Origin: Oscillospiraceae bacterium
GTDB taxonomy: Bacteria > Bacillota > Clostridia > Oscillospirales > QAMX01
Length of the DNA stretch: 34,294 bases
Reading direction: 5' to 3'
NCBI GenBank assembly: GCA_015067825.1
Contig: SVLQ01000001.1
Location: 460,485-494,778, forward strand
Positions 16,843 to 26,124 of this stretch are shown here, one piece after another (position 1 is the first letter of the stretch; each line of letters opens with the position of its first letter). The translations under genes were made by a program, and so were the position numbers. The notes beneath the pieces are model-generated. The model did no database searches, was not told where the DNA came from, and saw only the letters and a list, made by a program, of their open reading frames with translations.

Positions 16843-17700
16843 TCAGCCGATGAATTTTTTGAGGTTTTCAACGCCGGTTTCGATTGCTTCCAGCGTTTTT
16901 TCCATGCCTTCAAACTCCACGGTCACGTAGCCGTCGTAGCCCGCCTCTTTGAGGATCTTGATGTCCTGGCGCACCGGCACGACGCCGTGGCCGATGATCG
17001 TGCCGCGCAGATAGTTGCAGGCGCGGGACATGAACCAGCCGTGGCCCGGATCTTCTTCCTGACCGGAGATGCGGAGGAAGTCTTTGGCGTGGACGTGGTA
17101 GGCAAAGGGAGCGACCATACCAACGGCAATGGCACTGTCGGCATCAGCGCAGAGGAAGTTGCCGAGGTCACAGAGCGTGCCGTAGTTGGTGTCGTTGACG
17201 GCGGTAACGAGCGCGACCATGCGATCCGGATCTTGGGCAAAGCGGCCGTGATTTTCGCTGCAGGTCTTGATGCCGAGCGTTTTGGCGTATTCGGTAACGC
17301 GGCGGCAGCCCTCGGCCAGACGCGGCAGAACCGCCGGGAACGTCTTGACGCCGGTGTACCAATCCTGGAAGCCGCCGGTAACGTCGTGGCGCATGACGGG
17401 CACACCGAGGATCTTGGCGATGTCGACCTCGCGGCAAAGGCGTTCGACTTCGGCGTCAAGATCTTCGTTCATAAAGTTGCCGCCGATGGCGTAGCAGACG
17501 ATCGGCAGGCCGATTTTTTCGGAGTAGTCGCGCAGGATCTGCGCCTGTTCGGCCGGAGTTTTGCCTTCGGGCGTATCGAAGCCGGAAAATTCAAAGCCGT
17601 CGGCGCCGATCGCTTTGGCATGATCCATCGCGTCGAAGATCGTAAACGAGTCGTCGCGCAGGGCCTGAGAATAGCTGTAGGATGTAACCGATACCTTCAT
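16843..17700 (-). CDS. Sugar phosphate isomerase/epimerase-like TIM-barrel protein
   Basis: This 285-residue protein belongs to the xylose-isomerase-like TIM barrel superfamily. The typical landmarks are GADGFEFSGFDTPEGK, KTCSENHGRFAQ (second metal-ligand Glu), LCDLGNFLC (Asp ligand), HVHAKDF (His/Asp ligand strand) and YVTVEFEG (final Glu). Members include inosose dehydratases, hydroxypyruvate isomerases and ketose epimerases, and the substrate is not decidable here. AGGGGGAAAAG precedes the ATG. It lies between sigA and gpmI on the same strand; I see no convincing promoter in the 61-bp gap upstream. Confidence 0.85.
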   Translation of the reverse strand: MKVSVTSYSYSQALRDDSFTIFDAMDHAKAIGADGFEFSGFDTPEGKTPAEQAQILRDYSEKIGLPIVCYAIGGNFMNEDLDAEVERLCREVDIAKILGVPVMRHDVTGGFQDWYTGVKTFPAVLPRLAEGCRRVTEYAKTLGIKTCSENHGRFAQDPDRMVALVTAVNDTNYGTLCDLGNFLCADADSAIAVGMVAPFAYHVHAKDFLRISGQEEDPGHGWFMSRACNYLRGTIIGHGVVPVRQDIKILKEAGYDGYVTVEFEGMEKTLEAIETGVENLKKFIG

Positions 17701-17761
17701 AATCTTTTCCCCCTATATTATGGTTGTTCACACGGTTTTTGACCTGTGACATTGGGTTTTC

Positions 17762-18871
17762 TTAGTTCAAAAAGTCCTTCAGTCGCTTGGAGCGGCTCGG
17801 ATGGCGCAGCTTTCTGAGCGCCTTGGCTTCGATCTGGCGAATGCGTTCACGCGTGACGTTGAACTCCTTGCCGACCTCTTCCAGCGTGCGGTTGCGGCCG
17901 TCTTCCAGACCGAAACGCAGCTTCAGAACCATCTCTTCACGCGGGGTGAGCGTTTTCAGAACGCCCATCAGCTGTTCCTTGAGCAAAAGGAAGCTCGCGG
18001 CTTCGGCCGGTTCGGGCACGTCGTCGTCGGGGATGAAGTCGCCGAGGTGGCTGTCTTCTTCTTCGCCGATCGGCGTTTCCAGCGAGACCGGATCCTGCGC
18101 GATCTTCATGATCTCGCGCACCTTATCAAGGTTCATGTTCATTTCTTCGGCGATCTCTTCCGGCAGCGGATCGTGGCCGAGTTCCTGCAGGAGCTGGCGG
18201 GAAACGCGCGTGACCTTGTTGATCGTTTCGACCATGTGCACGGGGATACGGATCGTACGGGCCTGATCGGCGATGGCGCGGGTGATCGCTTGGCGGATCC
18301 ACCACGTCGCGTAGGTCGAGAACTTATAGCCCTTGGTGTGGTCGAATTTTTCGACCGCTTTGATCAAACCGAGGTTGCCTTCCTGAATCAGGTCGAGGAA
18401 GTGCATATTTCTGCCCATGTAGCGTTTGGCAATGCTGACGACCAGACGCAGGTTGGCTTCGACCAGACGCTGCTTGGCGGCAACGTCGCCGTCGGCCATG
18501 CGGTGGGCGAGTTCGATTTCTTCTTCGCTGGAGAGCAGATCGACCTTGCCGATCTCTTTGAGGTACATGCGAACGTGGTCGTCGACCGCAAGGCTTTCCA
18601 TCAGCGAAACGTCGGTCAGTTCTTCCTGCGGGATCTCTTCGAGATTTTCCAGATCGATGTTTTCATCGTCGAGGATCTCCACATCGTCGACGTAGTCGAC
18701 CTGCACTTCGATGCCCATGTTTTCGATGCTGTCGAAGAATTTGTCGATCTGTTCGCCGTCGAGATTCAGATCCTCCAGCATCGCGGAAACCTCTTTGTAC
18801 TCGAGCTTTCCGCGTTTTTTGCCCTGCTCGATAATCTCGCGCAGCACTCTCATTTTGTTTTCGTTTTCCAT
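17762..18871 (-). CDS. sigA: Primary RNA polymerase sigma factor (SigA/RpoD)
   Basis: The housekeeping sigma factor recognises -35/-10 promoters of the TTGACA/TATAAT type found in this window. The 369-residue protein has region 1.1 at the N-terminus, and region 1.2 at [16 protein letters not shown]. Region 2 contains [21 protein letters not shown] and [15 protein letters not shown] (core and -10 binding). Region 3 follows, and region 4 has [22 protein letters not shown] (-35 helix-turn-helix). GGAGG precedes the ATG, and the dnaG stop is 6 bp upstream. It is the third gene of the classical dgt-dnaG-sigA operon. Confidence 0.97.
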   Translation of the reverse strand: MENENKMRVLREIIEQGKKRGKLEYKEVSAMLEDLNLDGEQIDKFFDSIENMGIEVQVDYVDDVEILDDENIDLENLEEIPQEELTDVSLMESLAVDDHVRMYLKEIGKVDLLSSEEEIELAHRMADGDVAAKQRLVEANLRLVVSIAKRYMGRNMHFLDLIQEGNLGLIKAVEKFDHTKGYKFSTYATWWIRQAITRAIADQARTIRIPVHMVETINKVTRVSRQLLQELGHDPLPEEIAEEMNMNLDKVREIMKIAQDPVSLETPIGEEEDSHLGDFIPDDDVPEPAEAASFLLLKEQLMGVLKTLTPREEMVLKLRFGLEDGRNRTLEEVGKEFNVTRERIRQIEAKALRKLRHPSRSKRLKDFLN

Positions 18872-18877
18872 AAAAAT

Positions 18878-20632
18878 TTATCCTCCGTCCCGCGGTTTAC
18901 TTTTCATTTGCAGAATCCGCATCAGCGGATCTTCGCCGTCTGCCCCGTCGGTACTCCTGCCCTTGCGGAGCACTCTGCACAGATCCTCCAGCTCACGCGG
19001 CGGATCCTGATGCGGCCGGTCGGCGGCCAGAATGCGGCTTAGAAGCCGCACCGATGATTCGTCCAGTTCGGTTTGCAGAATCGCCGGCTGGAAGCTCTGC
19101 GTTTCCCGGATTTGGCGAACCACCTGCTCAAAAATCGTTGCCAGCGCCGGTGCGGTAAAATCCTCCCGGGTGATCTGCTTGGCAGCGCGTTCGGCAAGTT
19201 CCGGATGATCGGCGACGAGCGCGATCAGATCTTCTTCGACGCGCGCGGCCATCGGGTTCTCATAGCGCACACCCAAATCGCGCGGCGGCTGCAGTTGGCG
19301 TTCGATGCTGATATCGTCGGCGTGCTGTTTTTTCTGTTCGGCACGCACGCGCTTTTTGCGAATCGACTGCACCTCGGCGATCACGGCATCGCGCGTGACC
19401 CCTGCTGCCTCGGCCACCCGGCCCGCGTAGACCTCCAACTCAATTTTCGAGCCGAGCTCACTCAAGAGCTTGGCGGCATTGCGGATATAGCTAATGCGGT
19501 CTTCGTCGTTTTTCATGTCGGCGCCGACCTTCAAAGAGGCCAAACGGAAATCCATTTGCTCTTCGCTCTTTTGCAGCACCCGTTCAAACGCCTCGGCGCC
19601 GTTGGTGCGGATGAACTCATCCGGGTCTTTGCCGCCGGGCACGCGCAGGATGCGCACGGTTTTGTCGGTGACCTGCGAGAGGATCTTGACCGCCCGCTCC
19701 GTCGCTGCCGTACCGGCGGCGTCGGTGTCGTAGGCGATGATGATCTCGTCGGCGGACTTCGCCAGCATTTTCGCCTGTTCCTCGGTCAGCGCCGTGCCGA
19801 GCGAGGCGACGGCGTAGTCAAATCCCGCCTGATGCAGCGAAACGACGTCCATATAGCCTTCGGCGAGAATGATCTTGTTGGACTTCGACTTTTTTGCCAT
19901 TTGATAGGCAAACAGATTGCTTTTTTTGTAGAACACCGGATTTTCGCCGGTATTCAGATATTTCGGCCCCTTGCCGTCGCCGCCCAGAACGCGGCCGCCG
20001 AAGCCGATGACATCGCCCTTGACGTTGATGATCGGAAACATCAGACGATTGCGGAACGCGCCGTAGATGCCGCGTTCGCCGCGCTTGGCAAGTCCTCCTT
20101 CGACCAGTTCGTGGTCCAGAAAGCCCTTGCCTTTCAGGAAATTGATCAGCGAGAAGTCAGCCGGTGCATAGCCGATGCCGAACTTGCGGATCGTCGCGGC
20201 GGTCAGCCCGCGGCGGCGGACGTAGTCAACCACCTCGCCGCCTTTTTGGGCGATGAGCTGCTCGTGGAAAAAGCGGGCCGCCAGGCGGTTGGCATCAAGG
20301 ATGCGTTTGCGGATGCTGACGAGCTTTTGGTTTTCCTCCTGCGGCAGCTCCATATTGTACATTTCGGCCAGAAATTCAACGGCTTCTTTGAATTCCAGCC
20401 GTTCGATATCCATGATAAACTGGATCACGCCGCCACCCTTGCCGCAGCCAAAGCAGTAGTAGACCTGCTTGTCCGGGCTGACGGTGAAGGACGCGGTTTT
20501 TTCGCCGTGGAACGGGCACAGCCCCCACAGGCGTTCACCGCGGCTGGTGAGCCGAGTGTAGCGGGAAACGACTTGGGAAATGTCGGCGCGGGTCGTCAGT
20601 TCGTCGATAAATTGGGGTGAAAATCTCGCCAC
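18878..20632 (-). CDS. dnaG: DNA primase
   Basis: DnaG synthesises RNA primers for replication. The 584-residue protein has an N-terminal CHC2 zinc ribbon (CPFHGEKTASF then YYCFGCGKGG, about residues 38-66). The TOPRIM catalytic core shows ILAEGYMDVVSLHQAG and AYDTDAAGTAA (acidic metal ligands). A C-terminal DnaB-interacting region follows. Translation starts at a GTG (20632) after AAAGGAGG. It lies 6 bp from sigA and 44 bp from dgt. Confidence 0.96.
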   Translation of the reverse strand: MARFSPQFIDELTTRADISQVVSRYTRLTSRGERLWGLCPFHGEKTASFTVSPDKQVYYCFGCGKGGGVIQFIMDIERLEFKEAVEFLAEMYNMELPQEENQKLVSIRKRILDANRLAARFFHEQLIAQKGGEVVDYVRRRGLTAATIRKFGIGYAPADFSLINFLKGKGFLDHELVEGGLAKRGERGIYGAFRNRLMFPIINVKGDVIGFGGRVLGGDGKGPKYLNTGENPVFYKKSNLFAYQMAKKSKSNKIILAEGYMDVVSLHQAGFDYAVASLGTALTEEQAKMLAKSADEIIIAYDTDAAGTAATERAVKILSQVTDKTVRILRVPGGKDPDEFIRTNGAEAFERVLQKSEEQMDFRLASLKVGADMKNDEDRISYIRNAAKLLSELGSKIELEVYAGRVAEAAGVTRDAVIAEVQSIRKKRVRAEQKKQHADDISIERQLQPPRDLGVRYENPMAARVEEDLIALVADHPELAERAAKQITREDFTAPALATIFEQVVRQIRETQSFQPAILQTELDESSVRLLSRILAADRPHQDPPRELEDLCRVLRKGRSTDGADGEDPLMRILQMKSKPRDGG

Positions 20633-20676
20633 CGCGCTCCCTCCTTTCGTTTGCCCGGATTTTATCTACGGCGGAT

Positions 20677-21723
20677 TTAGTAGATATGCCAACTTTTGGG
20701 AATGTAGATATTTTTGAAAATCTCCACGGCATAGCGGTCGCTCATGCTGGAAAGATAGTCGCAGAGCACACGCGGAATACTCGCCGAGGCGAGCATATCG
20801 AGGTACATCGGCGGCAGTTCTTCCAACCGACGCTCAAAGTAGCGGTAAAGCTCTTCGAGGATCAGGCGAGCCTTGCTCTCTTCGCTTTTGGCCGTGGGGT
20901 TTTTATAGACGCGTTCGAACATGAATTCGCGCAGCGCGACCGTTGCTGCGCCGACAGCGGGCGACATTTGGATCTCGTAGGTTCCCCGCTTTACCTCGCC
21001 GCTGCTTTGGATCGTATCGTTGACCATCGTGTTGATGCGGTCGTGGGTCGTGCCGCCGAGGATCTCGACGAAGCGGTCAGGAATATCGATCGCTTTCAGC
21101 ACGCCAGCACGAATCGCGTCGTCGATATCGTGGTTGATGTAGGCGATACGGTCGGAAAGAGCGACGATGCGCCCCTCGAAGGTATCGGCCTGTTTGGAGC
21201 CGGTGTGGCAGAGAATACCGTCGCGAACCTCATGCGTGAGGTTCAGTCCCTTGCCGCCGTCTTCGAGCACGTCGACGATGCGCAGGCTGTTTTCGTTGTG
21301 GTGGAACGGCAAACCGGAGATCTCCTCCAGCGCGCGTTCGCCCGCATGGCCAAACGGCGTATGGCCGAGGTCGTGTCCCAAAGCGATCGCCTCGGTCAGG
21401 TCTTCGTTCAGGGCGAGTGCGCGGGCGATCGTCCGGGCGATCTGTGCGACTTCCAATGTGTGGGTCAGGCGCGTGCGGTAATGGTCGCCGTCAGGCGAGA
21501 GAAACACCTGTGTTTTGTGCTTTAAGCGGCGGAACGATTTGGAGTGGATCACGCGGTCGCGGTCGCGCTGGTAGCACGTGCGCACGGGGCACGGCGACTC
21601 TTCGCGGGCGCGTCCCAGCGACGAATCGGCAAAAGAGGCATAACGACACAAAATCAGATGTTCGTTGCGCTCACAGCGCAGACGAACCGCCTGCAACCCT
21701 TCATTTCCGTTTTTGCCGACCAT
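20677..21723 (-). CDS. dgt: dGTPase-like HD triphosphohydrolase
   Basis: HD-domain deoxynucleotide triphosphohydrolase that removes triphosphate from dNTPs. The motifs are QRDRDRVIHSKSFRRLKHK, HYRTRLTHTLEVAQIART (first His) and ALGHDLGHTPFGHAGE (HD pair). Later family blocks include SDRIAYINHDIDDA. The open frame extends to 21918, but family members begin 30-60 residues before QRDRDR. The ATG at 21723 (348 residues) is the only suitable Met, is preceded by GGTGGTG, and leaves room for a -10 element upstream. dgt-dnaG-sigA order is common in Clostridia. The exact substrate (dGTP or other dNTP) is unknown. Confidence 0.88.
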   Translation of the reverse strand: MVGKNGNEGLQAVRLRCERNEHLILCRYASFADSSLGRAREESPCPVRTCYQRDRDRVIHSKSFRRLKHKTQVFLSPDGDHYRTRLTHTLEVAQIARTIARALALNEDLTEAIALGHDLGHTPFGHAGERALEEISGLPFHHNENSLRIVDVLEDGGKGLNLTHEVRDGILCHTGSKQADTFEGRIVALSDRIAYINHDIDDAIRAGVLKAIDIPDRFVEILGGTTHDRINTMVNDTIQSSGEVKRGTYEIQMSPAVGAATVALREFMFERVYKNPTAKSEESKARLILEELYRYFERRLEELPPMYLDMLASASIPRVLCDYLSSMSDRYAVEIFKNIYIPKSWHIY

Positions 21724-21774
21724 GCCAAACACCACCGTTTTTCCGCAGATCCGAGAGGTCAAATTTCTCTCAAT

Positions 21775-21780
21775 ATTATA
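21775..21780 (-). promoter_or_regulatory. Possible -10 element for dgt-dnaG-sigA
   Basis: Minus strand TATAAT at 21780-21775, about 50 bp before the dgt start. No good -35 hexamer is found at 16-18 bp, so an activator or an alternative promoter may be used. Confidence 0.35.
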
Positions 21781-21977
21781 ATCCGCGTCAAAACTGCAAA
21801 TCCCTCTTTTTTCTGAAAATTTTCCGAAAAAAACAAAAATTTTTGCGTCGGCTTCAGCCTGCGCTCTTTGAGACACTCGCGCAAACACAGGTTTAACAAA
21901 ACGCAAACATTTCCCCAAACTATTTCAAACAACAGTTTTGTATGATAACACTATATCTGAAAAAGGAGATCATGCAA

Positions 21978-22880
21978 ATGAACGCCATTGAGATCCGAAA
22001 TCTCTCCAAAAGCTTTCGCGGGATGTACGCGGTGGACCTTTTGAATATGACGGTTCCCATGGGCGCGATCTACGGCTTTATCGGGGAAAACGGTTCGGGC
22101 AAGTCGACCACCGAAAAGCTCATCTGCGGCCACCTCGTCGCCGACAGCGGTTCGATCTGCCTCTTCGACCGCGACTATACCGATCCCGGTGTGCGCGCCA
22201 GAGTCGGCGCACTGATTGAAAATACCGGCTGTTTTCCCGGCTCGAGCGTATACCAGAACCTGCGGATGCAGACGATCAATCTCGGTCTTGCCGATCCCGA
22301 CGAAGAGATCCGGCGTGTGCTGCGCATTGTCCGCATGGAAGACGCGGCGGCAACCAAATTCAAGAACTGCTCACTCGGCATGAAGCAGCGCATCGGCATT
22401 GCGATGGCGCTGCTCGGCGATCCCGCCCTTTTGATCCTCGACGAGCCGATCAACGGGCTGGACGTCGACGGTATGCGCCTCATGCGCGAAATCCTCGTGG
22501 ATATCACGCAAAATTACGGCTGTACCGTTCTCATTTCGTCACACATTCTCGGCGAACTGGAAAAAATCGCCACGCACTACGGCATCATCCGCAGCGGCCG
22601 CATGATCACAGAGCTCTCGGCCGCCGAGCTCGAAAGCCGGGCGCGCGTTTTTGTTTCCGTCAAAACCGATCGGCCGGACGCCGCCCTTCCGCTGTTGCGC
22701 CAGCGGTTCGGGCAAGTCGCGGAAGATGACGGCGCACTGCTCGTCTACGACGAACGCGAGCCGGAAGCAGTCGCAGAGGTTCTGCTCACAAACGGCCTTT
22801 CTCTTTCTGAACTGCGGCGCAACAAGCTCGGTCTGGAGGAATATTACGTGGCGTTGATGAGCCGAAAGGAGAACGCATAA
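21978..22880 (+). CDS. ABC-2 type transporter ATP-binding protein (first pair)
   Basis: This 300-residue ATPase resembles the BcrA/lantibiotic-export class. Walker A is GENGSGKST, the signature is CSLGMKQRIGIAM, Walker B is LLILDEPINGLD, and the switch His lies in SSHILGELEK. The start is placed at the ATG at 21978 (MNAIEIRNL), because GGAG lies 9 nt upstream and the paralogue at 23727 starts with the same residues; ATGs at 21942 and 21972 fit worse. The C-terminal part (about 220-300) is an accessory regulatory domain. The partner permease starts directly at the next base. No two-component system or immunity gene is adjacent, so bacitracin or lantibiotic resistance is only one possibility. 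Confidence 0.88.
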   Translation: MNAIEIRNLSKSFRGMYAVDLLNMTVPMGAIYGFIGENGSGKSTTEKLICGHLVADSGSICLFDRDYTDPGVRARVGALIENTGCFPGSSVYQNLRMQTINLGLADPDEEIRRVLRIVRMEDAAATKFKNCSLGMKQRIGIAMALLGDPALLILDEPINGLDVDGMRLMREILVDITQNYGCTVLISSHILGELEKIATHYGIIRSGRMITELSAAELESRARVFVSVKTDRPDAALPLLRQRFGQVAEDDGALLVYDEREPEAVAEVLLTNGLSLSELRRNKLGLEEYYVALMSRKENA

Positions 22881-23714
22881 ATGCAGCAAACTACCACACT
22901 TACGTTTGAAAAGCCGAGCTTTTCCCGCCGGCTTCACGGCATGCTCGGCGTCGATTTCTACCGACTGTTTCACACGCCGCTCTACTACATCTTTCTCGCC
23001 GTCGCCGCAATCATCCCCGCGATGATCCTTGGCACAAGTGGCATGGAAAACCCGCAAACTGGCGTGGCCGCCGCTCCGCTCTACACCAACGTCTGGCACA
23101 TCATCGCCGCGGAGACACCGACCTACGTGGTCAGCAGCATCGCAGAATACGCCAACATGAACATGGTTTTCATCTTCGGCGGCATCATGGTTTCGATCTT
23201 CATCGGCCACGATTACAAGAGCGGCTATGTCAAGCAGCTCTTCACCACACATCCGAAAAAGCAGGACTACATGATTGCCAAAATCCTCACCTGCGCGTTT
23301 GCAATGGCCTGCATGTGCCTCACCTACCTGCTCGGTGCAGTCGCCGCCGGACTTCTCACCGGGCTTTCGCTTTCGGTCGACGTCGGTTCGCTCGTCTGTG
23401 CGATCTTGGGTAAGATGATCATGAGCCTTGGTTGGGCCGCGCTCTATACCTTCCTGAACATCATTTTCCGCAAGTTCTTCGGCGTTTCGATCGCTTCGTC
23501 GTTCTTTTTCGGAACGGGGCTACCGATCATCGCCGCCGCAGCGCTCCTCGGCAACAACGCGATTTTAAATCTGTTCCTCTACGGTTCGTCGGTGTTTGCC
23601 TGTCTTTCTTCCGGCGTGACCACGCTTTTGGTCTGTTTGGCTTGTTCCGTTGTTTGGGCTGTCATTTATACCCTGCTTGGAACGGCGATCCTCAACAAGT
23701 CCGATGTATATTAA
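22881..23714 (+). CDS. ABC-2 type transporter permease (first pair)
   Basis: A 277-residue integral membrane protein with about six hydrophobic segments: YYIFLAVAAIIPAMIL, then MVFIFGGIMVSIFIG before GHDYKSGYVKQLFTTHPKK, then four more towards the C-terminus. The cytoplasmic loop with YKSGYVKQLF is typical of ABC-2 permeases of the BcrB/lantibiotic type. Its ATG follows the ATPase stop directly, with AAAGGAG inside the preceding coding end, so the two are coupled. The substrate is unknown. It is paralogous to the permease at 24625. Confidence 0.85.
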   Translation: MQQTTTLTFEKPSFSRRLHGMLGVDFYRLFHTPLYYIFLAVAAIIPAMILGTSGMENPQTGVAAAPLYTNVWHIIAAETPTYVVSSIAEYANMNMVFIFGGIMVSIFIGHDYKSGYVKQLFTTHPKKQDYMIAKILTCAFAMACMCLTYLLGAVAAGLLTGLSLSVDVGSLVCAILGKMIMSLGWAALYTFLNIIFRKFFGVSIASSFFFGTGLPIIAAAALLGNNAILNLFLYGSSVFACLSSGVTTLLVCLACSVVWAVIYTLLGTAILNKSDVY

Positions 23715-23726
23715 GGAGGTTGGACG

Positions 23727-24623
23727 ATGAATGCCATTGAAATCACAGGGCTAACCAAAAATTTCGGTCCCAAGCAGGCACTTGCCGGCCTCGATATGAC
23801 AGTTCCCAAAGGCGCAATTTACGGATTTCTCGGAGAAAACGGATCGGGCAAATCGACCACTGAAAAGATCCTCTGCGGGCTCGTGCGCGAGAGTGGCGGC
23901 AGTGTCCGCATCTTCGGCAAACCGCACACCGACAGCGACGTGCGCTCTACGATCGGCGTGCTGATTGAATCGCCCGGATGCTTCCCAAACATGAGCGTTT
24001 GGGAAAACATGATGCTGCAGGCGGCTAATTTAGGCTGCGAAGATGCCAAACGCGAGGTCACGGAGGTTTTGAAGCTCGTGCACATGGAAGGCTCGGCCTC
24101 CAATAAATATAAAAATTGCTCGCTTGGCATGAAGCAGCGCATCGGCATTGCCATGGCGCTGCTCGGCGATCCCGCGCTCTTGGTGCTCGACGAGCCGATC
24201 AACGGTCTTGATGCCGACGGCATGCGTATCGTGCGCGAGGTGCTGGTCGAGCTCGCCGCAAATCATGGTGTGACCGTGCTCGTTTCCTCGCATATCCTCG
24301 GCGAGCTGGAAAAGATCGCCACGCACTACGGTATCATCCGCGGCGGCAAAATGCTCCGCGAGATGAGCGCGGCCGAGCTCGATGCAAGCTGCCGCACCTA
24401 CACCACCCTGCGTACGCGTGACCAGCTGCGCGCGCAAGAAATTCTGGCGCAGCAGGGCAAGCGAGCCGACATCGACGAGAGCGGGGCACTGCGCGCTTTC
24501 GACACAACTCCTGCTGAAGTCGCCGCATGGCTCTATGCACAGAATCTTCTCGTCGGCGAGATTGCCGGAGCGAAGATCAGTTTGGAAGAATACTACACCG
24601 ACTTGATGAAGGAGGGCCGATAA
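23727..24623 (+). CDS. ABC-2 type transporter ATP-binding protein (second pair)
   Basis: A 298-residue paralogue of the ATPase at 21978, with the same start (MNAIEI), Walker A GENGSGKST, signature CSLGMKQRIGIAM, Walker B LLVLDEPINGLD and SSHILGELEK. Long stretches around the signature and Walker B are nearly identical at DNA level to the first copy, whereas the C-terminal accessory domains differ. AAGGAGG precedes the ATG, 12 bp after the first permease. A duplication of the whole ATPase-permease pair is the simplest explanation. Confidence 0.88.
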   Translation: MNAIEITGLTKNFGPKQALAGLDMTVPKGAIYGFLGENGSGKSTTEKILCGLVRESGGSVRIFGKPHTDSDVRSTIGVLIESPGCFPNMSVWENMMLQAANLGCEDAKREVTEVLKLVHMEGSASNKYKNCSLGMKQRIGIAMALLGDPALLVLDEPINGLDADGMRIVREVLVELAANHGVTVLVSSHILGELEKIATHYGIIRGGKMLREMSAAELDASCRTYTTLRTRDQLRAQEILAQQGKRADIDESGALRAFDTTPAEVAAWLYAQNLLVGEIAGAKISLEEYYTDLMKEGR

Positions 24624-24624
24624 T

Positions 24625-25428
24625 ATGGGCAGCACGCGTGCCAAGCGGCAAATCCGCAGCATGCTCGCGGTCGATTTTCGCCGCATGTTCCGCACACCGT
24701 TTTTCTACCTCGTCATTGGCATCTGTTTTGTGATGCCGATCCTCATTTTGGTGATGACGACGATGATGGACGGAACGGTCTCGGTCAATCCGCAGACAGG
24801 GGCCGAGACCGTGATCGAAGGATTTGACAACGTCTGGCAGATCATCGGATCGGTCAGCACGGCACAGACCGACGCCGCAGCCGGGATGGACATGAGCATT
24901 ACCGCCATGTGCAACGTCAATATGCTCTACTTCCTGATCGCCGTTCCCGTTTGCGTGTTTGTTGCGGGCGATTTCCGCAGCGGCTACGCCAAGAACCTCT
25001 TCACCGTGCGGGCAGGCCGGACCGATTACGTCGTTTCCAAGACGATCGTCTGTACGCTTGCGGCAATGCTGATGCTGCTCGCATTTTTCATCGGATCGGT
25101 CATCGGCGGCAAGATCGCCGGTCTGCCGTTTGAGATGGTGGGCTTCGGCAGCCTCAACCTCGTTTTCTGTCTGCTCTGCAAGCTCGTTCTTGCGGCGGTA
25201 TTCGTGCCGATTTACCTCATCATGAGCGTTTGCGCCAAACAGCGGCTTTGGCTTTCGATCCTTCTGTCGATGATGACGGGCATGTTCCTTTTTATGATGA
25301 TCCCCATGCTCTCTCCGCTCAACGCAACAATCGCGCAGTTCGGGCTTTGTCTCGCCGGCGGTGTGCTCCTTTCGGTCGGATTGGGGCTGGTCAGCCGTGC
25401 GATCCTCAGAAAACGCAGTATCCTCTGA
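24625..25428 (+). CDS. ABC-2 type transporter permease (second pair)
   Basis: A 267-residue membrane protein paralogous to the permease at 22881. It has MLAVDFRRMFRTPFFYLVIG at the N-terminus, a long extracellular loop, then FRSGYAKNLFTVRAGRTDYV in place of YKSGYVKQLFTTHPKKQDYM, and four more hydrophobic segments. GAAGGAGG precedes the ATG and overlaps the ATPase end. The two permeases are much more diverged than their ATPases, which suggests different substrates or one hetero-tetrameric exporter. An IS200-type element begins only about 10 bp after the stop. Confidence 0.85.
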   Translation: MGSTRAKRQIRSMLAVDFRRMFRTPFFYLVIGICFVMPILILVMTTMMDGTVSVNPQTGAETVIEGFDNVWQIIGSVSTAQTDAAAGMDMSITAMCNVNMLYFLIAVPVCVFVAGDFRSGYAKNLFTVRAGRTDYVVSKTIVCTLAAMLMLLAFFIGSVIGGKIAGLPFEMVGFGSLNLVFCLLCKLVLAAVFVPIYLIMSVCAKQRLWLSILLSMMTGMFLFMMIPMLSPLNATIAQFGLCLAGGVLLSVGLGLVSRAILRKRSIL

Positions 25429-25439
25429 TATAAATGAAC

Positions 25440-25466
25440 ACAACCACCAGCGTAGCTGGTGGTTGT
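25440..25466. repeat. Right-end subterminal hairpin of the IS200 element
   Basis: Perfect 11-bp stem ACAACCACCAG/CTGGTGGTTGT with loop CGTAG. It lies downstream of tnpA and is presumably bound by the transposase as single-stranded DNA. It has no following T-run, so it is not an obvious terminator for the ABC operon. Confidence 0.7.
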
Positions 25467-25544
25467 CACTATGCGGGCAAAGCCCTTACTTTCCTCGCAA
25501 CACGTCAAACGTGTAAGTACGGTCTGCCACTTGCGCGAAGACTG

Positions 25545-26006
25545 TTACTTGCCGCCCGTAAACGGGCTGTTTGACGGAAGTCTTAATTGTTCTCCCATCT
25601 CATCTTCTTTCAGTTGATTTCTTACGTACTCCGCAATTCGGCTTTCATTCTTTCCAACTGTATCCACATAGTATCCGCGGCACCAAAATTCTCTGTTTCG
25701 GTACTTGTATTTCAGTTCGCCGAATTGCTCATACAGCATCGTGCTGCTTTTTCCTTTCAAATACCCCATAAAGTGTGACACTGATATTTTCGGTGGTATT
25801 TCCAAGTATAGATGTATGTGGTTTGGGCACGCCTCAGCTTCTATGATCTTTACACCTTTCCACTCGCAGAGCTGCCTCAATATTTTCCCTATCGCTAATC
25901 GCTTTTCTTGGTAAAATACTTTTCTCCGATATTTCGGGGCAAACACAACATGGTATTTGCAATTCCATCGCGTATGTGATAAACTATTTGTGTCATTCAT
26001 TCCCAT
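25545..26006 (-). CDS. tnpA: IS200/IS605-family transposase TnpA (Y1 HUH)
   Basis: A 153-residue single-strand transposase. It shows the family start WNCKYHVVFAPKYRRKVFY, the HUH metal motif in CPNHIHLYLEI, MGYLKGKSS, and the catalytic Tyr region FWCRGYYVDTVGKN. The length is normal and there is no frameshift, so it may be active. GGAGGAG lies 9 nt before the ATG, directly after a long hairpin. In IS200 such a leader hairpin hides the ribosome site and limits expression (established for IS200); here the site lies just outside the stem. Confidence 0.93.
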   Translation of the reverse strand: MGMNDTNSLSHTRWNCKYHVVFAPKYRRKVFYQEKRLAIGKILRQLCEWKGVKIIEAEACPNHIHLYLEIPPKISVSHFMGYLKGKSSTMLYEQFGELKYKYRNREFWCRGYYVDTVGKNESRIAEYVRNQLKEDEMGEQLRLPSNSPFTGGK

Positions 26007-26021
26007 TATGGATGACTCCTC

Positions 26022-26078
26022 CCTGTTAGAATGTTGGCGCAGTTGGCAGACCGCTCCTCTATTCTAACAGGTTTTTTT
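26022..26078 (+). terminator. Terminator and leader hairpin at the IS200 left end
   Basis: An 11-bp perfect stem CCTGTTAGAAT (26022-26032) with ATTCTAACAGG (26061-26071) is followed on the plus strand by seven T. This would stop transcripts entering from the ABC operon side. In tnpA RNA (minus strand) the same hairpin immediately precedes the GGAGGAG ribosome site. Confidence 0.8.
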
Positions 26079-26101
26079 ATTCATCGCCATAGGCTTTACT
26101 G

Positions 26102-26124
26102 AACCACTCGCTTAGCGAGTGGTT
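26102..26124. repeat. Left-end subterminal hairpin of the IS200 element
   Basis: Perfect 10-bp stem AACCACTCGC/GCGAGTGGTT with a 3-nt TTA loop. By position it is the left-end hairpin recognised by the transposase. Confidence 0.65.

Noticed and set aside
19073..20620. Long plus-strand open frame opposite dnaG
   Set aside because: dnaG with zinc ribbon and TOPRIM motifs occupies the minus strand; the plus frame lacks motifs.
21724..21918. N-terminal extension of dgt to 21918
   Set aside because: The extra residues do not resemble the family, they contain the putative -10 element, and the ATG at 21723 fits normal length.
25545..26006. Possible TnpB/omega-RNA guide system next to TnpA
   Set aside because: No tnpB-like frame exists near the element; only tnpA and end hairpins are present.
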